Of a DNA stretch of 23,822 bases, positions 1 through 7,868 are shown in pieces. The translations under genes and the position numbers were made by a program. This DNA is from JABDKJ01 sp039028335 (GTDB taxonomy: Bacteria > Bacteroidota > Bacteroidia > Flavobacteriales_D > JABDKJ01): positions 1 through 23,822 of the forward strand of contig JBCCIF010000048.1 of assembly GCA_039028335.1 (NCBI GenBank), written 5' to 3'. The first letter of the stretch is position 1. Every line of letters starts with the position of its first letter. The notes beneath the pieces were generated by a model, which saw only the letters and a list, made by a program, of their open reading frames with translations, was not told where the DNA came from and searched no databases.

Positions 1-464
1 ATTTTGATCTTTTGCTTTTCGAGCAAACAAGTTTTAATAATCCAAACCAGATTTTTATTATTCAAAACCTGATGCTGGCCCTCTTTAATCATATAGAGGG
101 TTTAATGTTCGACTCGTCTTTGTCCCATTCGTTTTTAGAGCTGAGAAGCCCTTTTCAACGCTACATTGAATTGGTTGAAGCACATTATACGAAAGAAAAA
201 GAGCTCGCATTCTATTTGCAAAAAATGGGTGTAACAAGTAAAAAGCTCAATCTGATCACTAAGCAGGTCTGCGGCAAAACAGCCAGCCAGATTATAATTG
301 AAAGGGTATTGCTAGAAGCCAAAAGAGAGCTCTGTTTCGATGAAAAGTCTATTAAGGAAATAGCCTTTTATCTCGGTTATACCGATCAATACTATTTCTC
401 ACGGATATTTAAGAGCCATACTCAATCGACTCCAAAGACGTATCGAAGCCAGTTTGTACAATAG
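1..464 (+). CDS. AraC-family transcriptional regulator, C-terminal part (5' end outside window)
   Basis: The reading frame is open to the left edge, so this is the 3' end of a longer gene; the TTG at 12 is only the first start-like codon in the window and is probably internal. The visible ~150 residues end in a typical AraC/XylS double helix-turn-helix. The first helical unit is around ELAFYLQKMGVTSKKLN. The second is IKEIAFYLGYTDQYYFSRIF, followed by the family's closing TPKTYRSQF pattern, which binds DNA in this family. The ligand-binding N-terminal part is mostly missing, so the signal cannot be guessed. It ends 74 bases before a lipoprotein gene on the same strand that it might control. 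The family call is secure; the target is unknown. Confidence 0.88.
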   Translation, partial: FDLLLFEQTSFNNPNQIFIIQNLMLALFNHIEGLMFDSSLSHSFLELRSPFQRYIELVEAHYTKEKELAFYLQKMGVTSKKLNLITKQVCGKTASQIIIERVLLEAKRELCFDEKSIKEIAFYLGYTDQYYFSRIFKSHTQSTPKTYRSQFVQ

Positions 465-538
465 TCCATTTTTTAAACCCAAATATCCATTTCTTCACAC
501 GTTTAAGATCTAGACTTTCGCATCTCCAATTATTAATT

Positions 539-1330
539 ATGAGAGATATGAAAAATAGATTAATTCCTTTTATTCTGCTTCTTTTCACACTTTGTACGGC
601 ATGTGTTTCATGCCAAAAGGATGAAGAAGGCATGACAGATGATCCACCTTCACAGAGCGAAATAACAACGGATAACGTATTCGTAATGCCTGTGAGAAGA
701 GTAAAGACGGGACAAGATATTGACGATTTTAAAAACAAGAGAGATGCGTATGTAGCACTGCTTGAGGCAGAAGAGGGCACGTTGACCGATCGCGAAATGC
801 AACCCTTCTTTGAATTCACTAATTCGGGCCTTCCTGTGGATAGTGTATTTTTAGGACTGACTTCGTTCAGTGACTTCAGTACTTTCCAAACAATAGGGGA
901 TAATACTTCAGGTTATGTAGCAAATGACTTTTTCGCGACTTTCGACTTCATTGCGTTTGAAGTATTGCAACCCTTAGATGAAGCCGAGCTGGTCGATCTA
1001 AGCGAATTAGCCGAATTAGGAAGCAACCAAGTTTGGGAAGTAGCGATTCGGGATTTATCGCAATACCCAAACTTCAATCAACAAGATTACGAAAGTAAAC
1101 GAGATGCCTATCTAGAGGTCTTGGGAGATCAAACTTCTTCCCTTCGCGAAATCCAATGGAAGTCCATCTCAAATCCAAATGTAGTAGTTGGTATGACAAT
1201 TTATTCCAATGCTGCGGATTACCAAAGCCTTAACCAAAGCCAAGATTTTATCAATGCCTACTTAGCAACCAATTTCTTGCAAGATTATCCGATAAATGTA
1301 TACGGAGCTATACACAATGTGCTGAAATAG
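539..1330 (+). CDS. Putative lipoprotein with two tandem ABM/ferredoxin-like domains, function unknown
   Basis: A 263-residue protein with a hydrophobic signal (residues 7-21) running into a cluster of cysteines (C19, C22, C25), which suggests export and lipid attachment, although the exact lipobox is ambiguous. The mature part holds two similar halves. Each starts with a beta-strand, then a helix containing KRDAY (residues 67-71 and 187-191), then a leucine-rich helix and further strands. Length and pattern resemble dimeric alpha-beta barrel (antibiotic biosynthesis monooxygenase-like) domains, so this may be a fused pair forming one barrel in a single chain. No catalytic residues can be named. 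ATG at 548 is an alternative start that gives an equally good signal. A strong terminator follows, so this is the last gene of its transcript. Function is not known. Confidence 0.7.
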   Translation: MRDMKNRLIPFILLLFTLCTACVSCQKDEEGMTDDPPSQSEITTDNVFVMPVRRVKTGQDIDDFKNKRDAYVALLEAEEGTLTDREMQPFFEFTNSGLPVDSVFLGLTSFSDFSTFQTIGDNTSGYVANDFFATFDFIAFEVLQPLDEAELVDLSELAELGSNQVWEVAIRDLSQYPNFNQQDYESKRDAYLEVLGDQTSSLREIQWKSISNPNVVVGMTIYSNAADYQSLNQSQDFINAYLATNFLQDYPINVYGAIHNVLK

Positions 1331-1356
1331 CGTATTTAAATTTATAGTCTATCAAT

Positions 1357-1394
1357 AAAAACGATTGGGTAATCCACCCGGTCGTTTTTTTTTT
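1357..1394 (+). terminator. Rho-independent terminator after the tandem ABM-like lipoprotein
   Basis: An A-rich left arm ending in CGATTGGGT pairs with ACCCGGTCG, with a five-base AATCC loop, followed by a run of ten T. The outer A/T pairs extend the stem. It lies 26 bases after the stop at 1330, is oriented for the + strand, and separates the lipoprotein gene from the next one. Confidence 0.9.
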
Positions 1395-1463
1395 GTTTGA
1401 GAGTTTTTAAACCAATCGCCATTTATAAACGGTCTAAAAGATGGTGAGTGCTGATATTTCCTT

Positions 1464-1471
1464 TAAATTTG
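1464..1471 (+). promoter_or_regulatory. Possible Bacteroidota -7 element (TAAATTTG)
   Basis: TAAATTTG matches the Bacteroidota -7 consensus TAnnTTTG exactly and lies in the short gap between a terminator and the next gene. No convincing TTTG element is found 17-23 bases upstream, which weakens the call. If real, transcription would begin within a few bases of the ATG at 1479, giving an almost leaderless mRNA. Confidence 0.3.
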
Positions 1472-1478
1472 AAACTTA

Positions 1479-2177
1479 ATGAAATTCGTTTTTATAGGGG
1501 TTATAGCGCTAATTGTAATTTTTCTCATAATTAGACAAATTGCTTCGAAAGGCAGTACGCACTTGCAATTGGAAAGGAATGTTGAGGAAAATATTCGTAA
1601 CAATCAGCTTCTTGACGATCCATCAAGTGTTGGTTTGATTAAAGCGATTAATAGCAAAGATTATCAAAGATATATTTTGGCTAATAAAACAAGCGAATCC
1701 TATTTGCTTGGTATGATTGAAGAATTTGGAGAAATCTCAGGCAATCCAGAATATCAAATACACAGTTTTGGTATAGCCGAGTACCGAGAATGGAAAATTA
1801 TCAAAGTAGATAAATCAGTCAGTTTTTTTGTGTACCACAATCTTGTTGGCTGGTTCAATGGATATGAAGCTAACAGCGATATTCCTGAATACGCTTTTGG
1901 ATATGCTAAAAATAGAAATGATGAAAATCAAGATTACTTGTTTTATATGAACCCGAATGATGAGTTTGGCGATTTGCAGATTGGTGCCTTTCGCAATGGT
2001 GAGTCTTTTTCTATTAGTTTGCCAGAAGCTTTTGAAGAGTTCGGAAACTTGACTATTCGAGAAGACATCTCCGTTTCTATGAGTGAACAAATTGCTTTCA
2101 TCGAAGAAAATGGCTTGAATATGACAAGTATCGACTCTTTGCGTTTCGAAGATCACAAAATCAAAATGCATGAATAA
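1479..2177 (+). CDS. Hypothetical membrane-anchored protein
   Basis: A 232-residue protein that I do not recognise. Residues 2-19 form a strongly hydrophobic helix followed by positive charges (R19, K24), so it is probably an N-terminal anchor with the rest facing the periplasm or, less likely, the cytoplasm. There is no lipobox cysteine. The soluble part is acidic and rich in aromatic residues, with a mixed alpha/beta look and segments such as FFVYHNLVGWFNGYE and LQIGAFRNGESFSISLP. No catalytic motif is visible. It follows a terminator and precedes the Crp-type regulator by 84 bases, so it is probably transcribed on its own. ATG at 1479 is chosen because it begins the hydrophobic helix directly. 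Confidence 0.6.
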   Translation: MKFVFIGVIALIVIFLIIRQIASKGSTHLQLERNVEENIRNNQLLDDPSSVGLIKAINSKDYQRYILANKTSESYLLGMIEEFGEISGNPEYQIHSFGIAEYREWKIIKVDKSVSFFVYHNLVGWFNGYEANSDIPEYAFGYAKNRNDENQDYLFYMNPNDEFGDLQIGAFRNGESFSISLPEAFEEFGNLTIREDISVSMSEQIAFIEENGLNMTSIDSLRFEDHKIKMHE

Positions 2178-2261
2178 AGACAATGACAAACTAAATTTGA
2201 CGGAAAATAACTAGTCCATTAAAGGCCGTTTATTTGGTTTTTTATCCATATTGCGTAAGAA

Positions 2262-2738
2262 GTGAAAACAATTCGAGTGAAAAAAGGCCAAGTCTTGCAA
2301 CAAAAGGGAGATTTAAACTCTAAGATATATTTTGTCCAATCAGGCCTGCTTCGAAGCTACTCAATTGACAACAAGGGAAAAGAACACATTTATATGTTTG
2401 CTCCTGAAAATTGGACCATTGGCGATAGTGTTCAGCCAAAGGAACCTGCAGAATTATTCATAGATGCTCTTGAAGATTCTATACTACATGTAAGAGACAA
2501 GAATCTTGAAAACGAAAAGTTTGAAAAGGTGGCAATAGTAAGACGACTTGCTGTATTGCAAAGAAGAATCATAACATTAATGAGTGCAACAGCTATTCAA
2601 CGGTATGAACAATTTTTAGAAACCTATCCGGACATTGCGCAAAGAGTTCCGCAAAGAATGATTGCTTCATACCTAGGAGTAACACCTGAAACCTTGAGCG
2701 CTGCAAAGAGTTCTGCCTTAAAAAGTCCAGAGAATTGA
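2262..2738 (+). CDS. Crp/Fnr-family transcriptional regulator with abnormal C-terminus (possible frameshift)
   Basis: A short (158-residue) Crp/Fnr-type protein. Residues 1-75 are the cyclic-nucleotide-binding-type beta-roll (KKGQVLQQKGD, IYFVQSGLLRSY, GKEHIYMFAPENW). Then come a dimerisation helix and a winged-helix DNA-binding region with VPQRMIASYLGVTPETLS. The start is GTG at 2262, directly preceded in frame by a TAA at 2256-2258, so no longer form is possible. In related Bacteroidota proteins the recognition helix continues with a basic segment like LSRIRKE. Here the frame instead reads LSAAKSSALKSPEN and stops, while another frame from 2702 reads CKEFCLKKSRELNFL to a stop at 2749, which looks more like the family. 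The gene probably heads an operon with the FMN reductase and membrane protein downstream. The family call is firm; whether it is functional is uncertain. Confidence 0.85.
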   Translation: MKTIRVKKGQVLQQKGDLNSKIYFVQSGLLRSYSIDNKGKEHIYMFAPENWTIGDSVQPKEPAELFIDALEDSILHVRDKNLENEKFEKVAIVRRLAVLQRRIITLMSATAIQRYEQFLETYPDIAQRVPQRMIASYLGVTPETLSAAKSSALKSPEN

Positions 2739-2813
2739 ATTTCTTATGAAATCTTAATGCACAGCAATTTTTCGATTTAGACATTCGCTTTTTGAATAAA
2801 TTGAAGTCTGATA

Positions 2814-3371
2814 ATGAAAAAAATCATTGCATTTGGAGCATCGAATAGCAAGAAATCGATCAATCAGCAATTTGCACAATTTGCTGTAGCTCAATTAAGA
2901 AACGTAGATCCCATTGTTCTTGATTTAAACAATTTCGAATTGCCTCTATATTCAGTGGACTTAGAGATTGAATCCGGAATTCCAGCAAATGCCATCCGGT
3001 TTTCTGACTTTGTGAAAAGCAGCGTAGGAATAATTATCTCGCTTGCAGAATATAATGGATTGCATACATCTGCCTTTAAGAACCTCTGGGATTGGCTTTC
3101 GAGAATGCCATTGGAAACACCTATGAATATTTGGATGAATAAACCCATGTTTCTTTTAGGAACAAGCCCGAGTAGACGTGAGAGTTCTAACGTTATGAGG
3201 GTTTCGCTTGAACTCTTTCCTCACTTTGGAGCACAAATAATTTCAAACTTTCATTTGCCCTCTTTCAATCATTATTTCAAAGAACAACAAATCATTGAAG
3301 AAAAGCAGAGGGATTTATTCGCAACTGAATTACAAAAATTTCAAGCGCATATTAACGAAATAAATACATGA
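2814..3371 (+). CDS. NADPH-dependent FMN reductase family protein (flavodoxin-like fold)
   Basis: A 185-residue cytoplasmic protein of the FMN_red family, which passes electrons from NAD(P)H through FMN to quinones, chromate, azo dyes or similar acceptors. The N-terminal phosphate-binding loop is FGASNSKKSINQQF (residues 7-20). The isoalloxazine-contact motif is AEYNG (78-82), where most members have PEYNG. KNLWDWLSR (89-97) and LLGTSPSRR (114-122) are the other usual family blocks. Length is normal. It lies 75 bases after the Crp-type regulator and 4 bases before a membrane protein gene, so it is likely co-transcribed with the latter and perhaps controlled by the former. The natural substrate cannot be read from sequence. 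Confidence 0.88.
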   Translation: MKKIIAFGASNSKKSINQQFAQFAVAQLRNVDPIVLDLNNFELPLYSVDLEIESGIPANAIRFSDFVKSSVGIIISLAEYNGLHTSAFKNLWDWLSRMPLETPMNIWMNKPMFLLGTSPSRRESSNVMRVSLELFPHFGAQIISNFHLPSFNHYFKEQQIIEEKQRDLFATELQKFQAHINEINT

Positions 3372-3375
3372 AATA

Positions 3376-3831
3376 ATGAAGACTTTATATAGAACATCGG
3401 CTGCTCTTTGGATTATTTGGGGACTGGTTCATATCCTGGCCGGAGTAATGACCATGAAAGGGGTATTAACGAACGATATTTCCGCTTCGATTTCTGGAAT
3501 TGCTGATGCACTCAATCCCGAGTCTATACAAATGGATTATCCCAAAGCTGCAGGAGCTATAATTGGACAACATGGATTCAATTTATTCTGGATTGGAATT
3601 GTCACTTTTATTAGCGGATTCTTCATTTGGAAGGCTAACAAAAACGCAATTTTTTTAGCTGCAATTACAGGTGGTTTGGCAGACTTGGGTTACTTTCTGT
3701 TTATGGACTTAGGAGGATATGTGAAATTCATGCCAGGAACTGTAATGACTATTGTTTCTTCCCTAGCTATACTTTTCAGTTTTTATGCTCATTTCAAAAG
3801 TCAAAATCTACGACCAACGGCTGCAGAATAA
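3376..3831 (+). CDS. Small integral membrane protein, four predicted helices
   Basis: A 151-residue protein with four hydrophobic segments at about residues 7-27, 66-86, 90-112 and 119-139, with a soluble loop (28-65) between the first two. There is no signal peptidase site, so it should sit in the inner membrane. I recognise no named family. The closeness to the FMN reductase (4-base gap) points to translation from one mRNA and a shared role, possibly in membrane redox or stress response, but that is inference. Conserved-looking small-residue and acidic positions in the third helix (GGLADLGY) could matter for packing. No motif for transport or catalysis is seen. Confidence 0.7.
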   Translation: MKTLYRTSAALWIIWGLVHILAGVMTMKGVLTNDISASISGIADALNPESIQMDYPKAAGAIIGQHGFNLFWIGIVTFISGFFIWKANKNAIFLAAITGGLADLGYFLFMDLGGYVKFMPGTVMTIVSSLAILFSFYAHFKSQNLRPTAAE

Positions 3832-3975
3832 CGAAGCTGAATGAATCGAATTATGAAGTTCTTAATGAATTTAGTCAGATAAGATGATTAAATAAGGTAT
3901 TCGAAACACAATCAGATTGTTCTTTATTTAGTTCGGACTTTTAGGCGATATTTGATCAGTTTTGGAATTGAAAAG

Positions 3976-4605
3976 ATGAACAACAGACTTAAGAATATCT
4001 TTATCATTTTGGCCTTTCAATACTGTGAAAACCGGACTCTTCTTGAAGAGAAATGGTCAGAAATTGAGAAGGCCTATTCTGAATCGGATAGATACTACCA
4101 CAATTTGCAGCATTTAGAGCATATGTTCCTCGAATTTGAGCTTATTCAAGAGAAAGTCTGCAATAAGGATGTCATGCTTTTTGCACTCTTCTATCATGAT
4201 CTGATTTACGATGCCAAGCGACAAGACAATGAAGAAGCAAGTGCTATCAAGGCCATGGAATGTCTCACTCAAATGCTCATCCCAAAGAAGATTAAGGAAA
4301 CCTGTTCAAGCTACATTCTTGCCACCAAATCTCATGCGATTTCTGATAATGAAGAATTAAATATATTTCTTGATTTAGATCTGTCTGTATTTGGCGAAGA
4401 CTGGGAACGCTATAAAACCTTTTCTGAAAATATCCGGAAAGAATATGCCTATTACAATGATGTGCTATACAATCAAGGTCGTATCAAGGTCTTGACTCAT
4501 TTTTTAACGAAAGAAAGCATCTTCAAAACAGAGAAATTTAAAGACAGACTGGAAGAGCAGGCCAGAAGCAATATGGAGAGAGAACTACAGGACTTGAGCA
4601 ATTAG
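3976..4605 (+). CDS. Predicted HD-superfamily metal-dependent phosphohydrolase
   Basis: A 209-residue cytoplasmic protein of the stand-alone HD superfamily group typified by the block YYHNLQHL (residues 40-47), followed by LFYHDLIYDA (71-80) and a later D-L-D-L acid cluster (133-136). H42/H46, the H74-D75 doublet and a distal aspartate are the expected metal ligands. Proteins of this group are annotated as predicted phosphohydrolases with unknown substrate. I chose ATG at 3976 over the upstream in-frame TTG at 3952, because the extra eight residues add nothing recognisable. The 144 bases before it hold no clear promoter. It appears to stand alone: no operon partner is within 100 bases on either side. 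Confidence 0.85.
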   Translation: MNNRLKNIFIILAFQYCENRTLLEEKWSEIEKAYSESDRYYHNLQHLEHMFLEFELIQEKVCNKDVMLFALFYHDLIYDAKRQDNEEASAIKAMECLTQMLIPKKIKETCSSYILATKSHAISDNEELNIFLDLDLSVFGEDWERYKTFSENIRKEYAYYNDVLYNQGRIKVLTHFLTKESIFKTEKFKDRLEEQARSNMERELQDLSN

Positions 4606-4717
4606 TTCGAAGTCAAATCAATTTAATAGATTGTCTGCGAGCAAGAATCTGCAGTACTTTCATGACTATTGATGGCGCTCTTGAGTGTTTAATGCCAGAC
4701 TTGATTAAATTTAGGCT

Positions 4718-5089
4718 ATGAAAAAATCATTCTTATTTATTGCCTTTTTTGCTTTATTTTCCTGTACAAACGAAAACACCTTGCATTCATCAGAAAAGTA
4801 CATCGTTGAAACAAGTGTCAAAGTTAAGGCGGGTACAACCCAGAACGTACTGGACCTTTTTAAACGTACCAACCCTTTACTGGTGGAAAACGAAAGTGAT
4901 TGGCTGAAGGCGTCTTTTGCAACGGATGAAGAAAAGAGTCTAGTCATTGTTCGAGCCGAATGGAAAAGCAAAGAGGCGTATATAAACTTCTCGGTTTCCG
5001 ATAGGTTCTCACAAACAATGCAAGATTTCAGAAAGTATTTTGACGGAAGACCGGAAGTGCACATAAGCAAGGTGCTTTTTGAAATGTGA
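4718..5089 (+). CDS. Small lipoprotein with ABM-like (putative quinol monooxygenase) domain
   Basis: A 123-residue protein. Residues 1-16 are a lipoprotein signal with lipobox L-F-S-C (C16 the likely lipidated residue), so it should be anchored in a membrane outside the cytoplasm. Residues 27-120 have the ABM/ferredoxin-like pattern: a strand (YIVETSVKVKAGT), a helix (NVLDLFKRTNPLL), a strand pair around SLVIVRAEWKSKEAY and a terminal strand (EVHISKVLF). Cytoplasmic relatives act on quinols or are orphan monooxygenases; exported lipoprotein versions have no settled function. It shares the fold type, but not obvious close sequence, with the lipoprotein at 539-1330. ATG at 4718 fits the signal peptide. 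Confidence 0.75.
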   Translation: MKKSFLFIAFFALFSCTNENTLHSSEKYIVETSVKVKAGTTQNVLDLFKRTNPLLVENESDWLKASFATDEEKSLVIVRAEWKSKEAYINFSVSDRFSQTMQDFRKYFDGRPEVHISKVLFEM

Positions 5090-5218
5090 ATGATAATAAA
5101 GTCAGTGCTATCATTTCATCCATTACAACAAAATGGAAAAAGGTTATAAGAATCCGTAATTCTGTTAAACGGGAAAATTTCATCTTCAGGACATTTGCCT
5201 AATCTAAATAGAAGATCA

Positions 5219-6190
5219 ATGGCAAATAAAAATGTTATCTGGTGCGATGAAAATGCACTATCAAAAGACTTAGCAGGAAAGACCTTTATTGTAACCGGAG
5301 CAAACTCTGGAGTTGGATTTGAAACAACAAAGCAACTAGTTAAACAAGGAGCACATGTGGTCATGGCCTGCAGAAGACCGGAAGCTGGAGAAGAGGTCGC
5401 TAGGCAATTCACGGATTTAAAAGGATCATATGAAGTGATCAAATGCGATTTAGCAGATCTGGATTCGGTTCGAAGTTTTGTAAAACGCTTTCAAGAGAAT
5501 CACAATCAACTGGATGGTTTAGCATGCAATGCAGGAATGGTCAACATGGAGAACAAAGCAAAGTACACCAAGCATGGATTTGAAACAACGATGGCGGCCA
5601 GTATTTACGGTCATTTTTTATTGACAGAATCATTGCTGGAAATTTTGAAAAACACAGCGTCTTCAAGAATGCTGATCCTCTCCTCTGTTGTTCATGCCGG
5701 AAGTCCCAAGAACCGATACAAATTACATTTTGATGATTTGGATTGGCAAAGTAGAAAGTACAACAATTTCGCTGCGTATGGAGAGGCCAAGGTGGCTTCC
5801 GTTCTTTATGCAAAAGAACTAGCCGAAAGGCTCAAGGGAACCGGAGTAAGTACATATTCTGTTCATCCTGGTTGGGCAAGATCCAATTTTGGAGGAGGTG
5901 GCAACGCCATCATGAAAGGATTGATGACGCTCACCAAGCCTATTTTTAGCCTTCTAAATTTAAGTGACAGCAGTTGGGAGTCTGCACAGACATCCTTACA
6001 TTGTTTATTATCGGATGAAGCTCCAAATCACTCCGGAAAATACTTCAGTCAACACAGCGTTTTGTACCGAGATAAAGAATGTAAGAAAGGTGGTTGGCCA
6101 ATGCAAACGCCTAATCCGCATGCCGATAGTATGGACGATGCGAAAAGACTTGTCGAAGTGTGCAGAGCAAAAGTTGGATTAAATTCGTAA
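5219..6190 (+). CDS. Short-chain dehydrogenase/reductase (SDR)
   Basis: A 323-residue NAD(P)-dependent oxidoreductase with a complete SDR set: the cofactor loop TGANSGVG (residues 26-33), basic CRR after the second strand (52-54, favouring NADP), CDLAD (76-80), NAG (104-106), catalytic S156, and the Y187-x3-K191 pair in AAYGEAKVAS, then VHPGWARS. The roughly 320-residue length and pattern resemble the retinol dehydrogenase/protochlorophyllide reductase-like branch, but no photosynthesis genes are present, so the substrate is unknown. The start is ATG at 5219; an in-frame TTG at 5195 would add eight residues lacking family similarity. The stop is two bases before the next gene's ATG, so it is co-transcribed with the AraC-type regulator that probably controls it. 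Confidence 0.92.
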   Translation: MANKNVIWCDENALSKDLAGKTFIVTGANSGVGFETTKQLVKQGAHVVMACRRPEAGEEVARQFTDLKGSYEVIKCDLADLDSVRSFVKRFQENHNQLDGLACNAGMVNMENKAKYTKHGFETTMAASIYGHFLLTESLLEILKNTASSRMLILSSVVHAGSPKNRYKLHFDDLDWQSRKYNNFAAYGEAKVASVLYAKELAERLKGTGVSTYSVHPGWARSNFGGGGNAIMKGLMTLTKPIFSLLNLSDSSWESAQTSLHCLLSDEAPNHSGKYFSQHSVLYRDKECKKGGWPMQTPNPHADSMDDAKRLVEVCRAKVGLNS

Positions 6191-6192
6191 AG

Positions 6193-7113
6193 ATGTCTGA
6201 CATTTTAAGAATAAGCAGTGTGTCTCAGTTTCACAACATATTGGGGCTGCCTGCTCCTGAGCATCCGCTCATTAGTTTTATCAAGGATAAAGATGCCCTT
6301 AGCAATCTAAATTTAGATGATTCACTGTATGATATTCGCTTCACTTCAGATATGTATTCCATTATGTACAAAGATAAGATCAGCGGCTCTTTAGGTTATG
6401 GCAGAAATTCATATGATTTTGAAGAGGGGACTTTGGTTTTTGCCAGTCCCGAACAAGTTTTTACTTCTCCCAAGAAAGAAGAACTAAAGGGGAAAGAAGG
6501 ATGGACCTTAATTTTTCACCCTGACTTGCTTATGAAATCAGAGTTGAGCAATAGAATGGATGTTTACACGTATTTCTCCTATGAAGTATCAGAGGCCTTG
6601 CACCTTTCCAAAAAGGAAGAGTCCTTTATTTTTCAAGTGGTGGAACAGATACAAGAGGAGTATTCGCAGAATATAGACAAACATAGCCAGCAGCTTATTA
6701 TATCCAATCTGGAACTATTGCTCAACTATTGCATGCGGTTCTACGACCGTCAATTTTATACGCGCACAAATCTGAACAGCGATTTTGTCAGCGATTTTGA
6801 ATCACAATTAAAATCTTATTTCAATTCAGAACGAATAGGGGACTTGGGAATTCCTTCTGCAGATCACTTTGGGAGAAAACTGAATATGTCTACTAATTAT
6901 CTAAGCGATTTGTTGAAAAAAGAAACAGGGAAGGGCATTAAAGAGCATATTGATGGGTACATCGTCCGAAAAGCAAAAAATGTTTTGTTGAGTTCAAGTA
7001 TGTCAATTAGTGAAATCGCTTATGATTTAGGCTTTGATTACCCGCAGAGCTTTACGCGGATGTTCAAGAAGAAAACAGGTCTCAGTCCAAATGAATTTAG
7101 AAGTATGAACTGA
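6193..7113 (+). CDS. AraC-family transcriptional regulator
   Basis: A 306-residue regulator with an N-terminal sensory region (about 1-190, jelly-roll-like, no residue assigned to a ligand) and a C-terminal AraC/XylS DNA-binding domain (about 205-306). The domain shows LNMSTNYLSDLLKKETGKG in the first helix-turn-helix and SISEIAYDLGFDYPQSFTRM in the second, ending GLSPNEFR. ATG at 6193 lies two bases after the dehydrogenase stop; a longer GTG start at 6160 would overlap that gene by 31 bases and adds nothing recognisable. The tight coupling suggests it regulates the dehydrogenase operon and itself in response to the dehydrogenase substrate or product; this is inference. Confidence 0.92.
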   Translation: MSDILRISSVSQFHNILGLPAPEHPLISFIKDKDALSNLNLDDSLYDIRFTSDMYSIMYKDKISGSLGYGRNSYDFEEGTLVFASPEQVFTSPKKEELKGKEGWTLIFHPDLLMKSELSNRMDVYTYFSYEVSEALHLSKKEESFIFQVVEQIQEEYSQNIDKHSQQLIISNLELLLNYCMRFYDRQFYTRTNLNSDFVSDFESQLKSYFNSERIGDLGIPSADHFGRKLNMSTNYLSDLLKKETGKGIKEHIDGYIVRKAKNVLLSSSMSISEIAYDLGFDYPQSFTRMFKKKTGLSPNEFRSMN

Positions 7114-7175
7114 ATGATGCTGAAATAAGCACTTTGCTTACTAAATTTACGCCTCATTTCTTAGCGATTATAGCC

Positions 7176-7673
7176 GTGAATAAACACCTCTATTCATTAG
7201 TACTAATAGCTTGTCTATGCTGCTCTGCATGTTTACAGAATAAGGAGCAGACAACACTTGATTTTCTTCAAGCCAAAGGTTGGGTGAATGACTTCGAGAA
7301 AATTCTGACGGAAAAGGAAGAAAAAGAATTGGAGTTCATAATCGAACAATTTGAACAGCAGACCCAAATTGAAATTGCGATTGTCACATTGGACAGCACC
7401 TTGACGACAAAAAGCGGATTTGACGATTATACTTTAGATTTAGCTAACAGTTGGGGAGTAGGTAAAAAGGAGTCAAATAAGGGTGTTTTAATAGGCTTTT
7501 CTTCTTCATTACGCATTATCAGAATACACAATGGAACGGGTATTGAAGAAGTGATAAGCGATGCTGAGACGAAAGAGGTCATCGACAAGCATTTCATTCC
7601 ATACTTTAAAAAAGATGAGTATTTCAAAGGGTTATTTGAAGGGACAAAAGAGTTAATGAAGAGGTTGGAGTAA
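7176..7673 (+). CDS. TPM-domain (TLP18.3/Psb32/MOLO-1 type) lipoprotein
   Basis: From the GTG at 7176 this is a 165-residue exported lipoprotein. The hydrophobic signal is followed by several cysteines, with C13 (L-I-A-C) and C19 (C-S-A-C) as alternative lipidation sites. Residues about 34-164 form a TPM domain: start motif GWVNDFEKILTEKEEKEL, then a strand with IEIAIVTLD, the conserved ANSWGVGKK and GVLIGFSSSLRIIRI blocks, and a C-terminal helix (FKGLFEGTKELMKRL). Related domains occur in bacterial membrane-stress proteins and plastid photosystem repair factors; some were reported as acid phosphatases. Starting at TTG 7134 would add 14 residues before the signal and is less likely. Its target is unknown. 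Confidence 0.82.
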   Translation: MNKHLYSLVLIACLCCSACLQNKEQTTLDFLQAKGWVNDFEKILTEKEEKELEFIIEQFEQQTQIEIAIVTLDSTLTTKSGFDDYTLDLANSWGVGKKESNKGVLIGFSSSLRIIRIHNGTGIEEVISDAETKEVIDKHFIPYFKKDEYFKGLFEGTKELMKRLE

Positions 7674-7868
7674 TACGTTTGTGCAGAATGTATAACAGTC
7701 TTCAATTTCGAGAGATGATCCTCGGAATAGGGAAAATAGAAATAGAATTCAGGATTTAGCCTTTTGGGCTTTGTAAATAAAAAATTTGCGTTCACCGAAT
7801 GGCCAGGGTATTTAGGAAACCTCGCTGTATTCGATGTCGTATAAAGAATTGAACCTATTTACGTACTC

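Noticed and set aside
409..819. 136-codon open frame on the - strand
   Set aside because: It lies opposite the end of the AraC gene and the lipoprotein gene, and its product has no signal, domain or sensible composition. It is a shadow of real + strand genes.
4711..5070. 119-codon open frame on the - strand across the ABM lipoprotein gene
   Set aside because: The + strand product has a proper lipoprotein signal and ABM pattern; the - strand product is serine/phenylalanine-rich with no domain.
5195..6190. Dehydrogenase as a light-dependent protochlorophyllide reductase
   Set aside because: Similarity is at the level of the general SDR branch; no other chlorophyll or photosynthesis genes are present.
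7758..7773. Small hairpin AGCC-TTTTG-GGCT after the TPM gene as a terminator
   Set aside because: The stem has only four pairs and the following T-run is TTG; it is too weak to claim.
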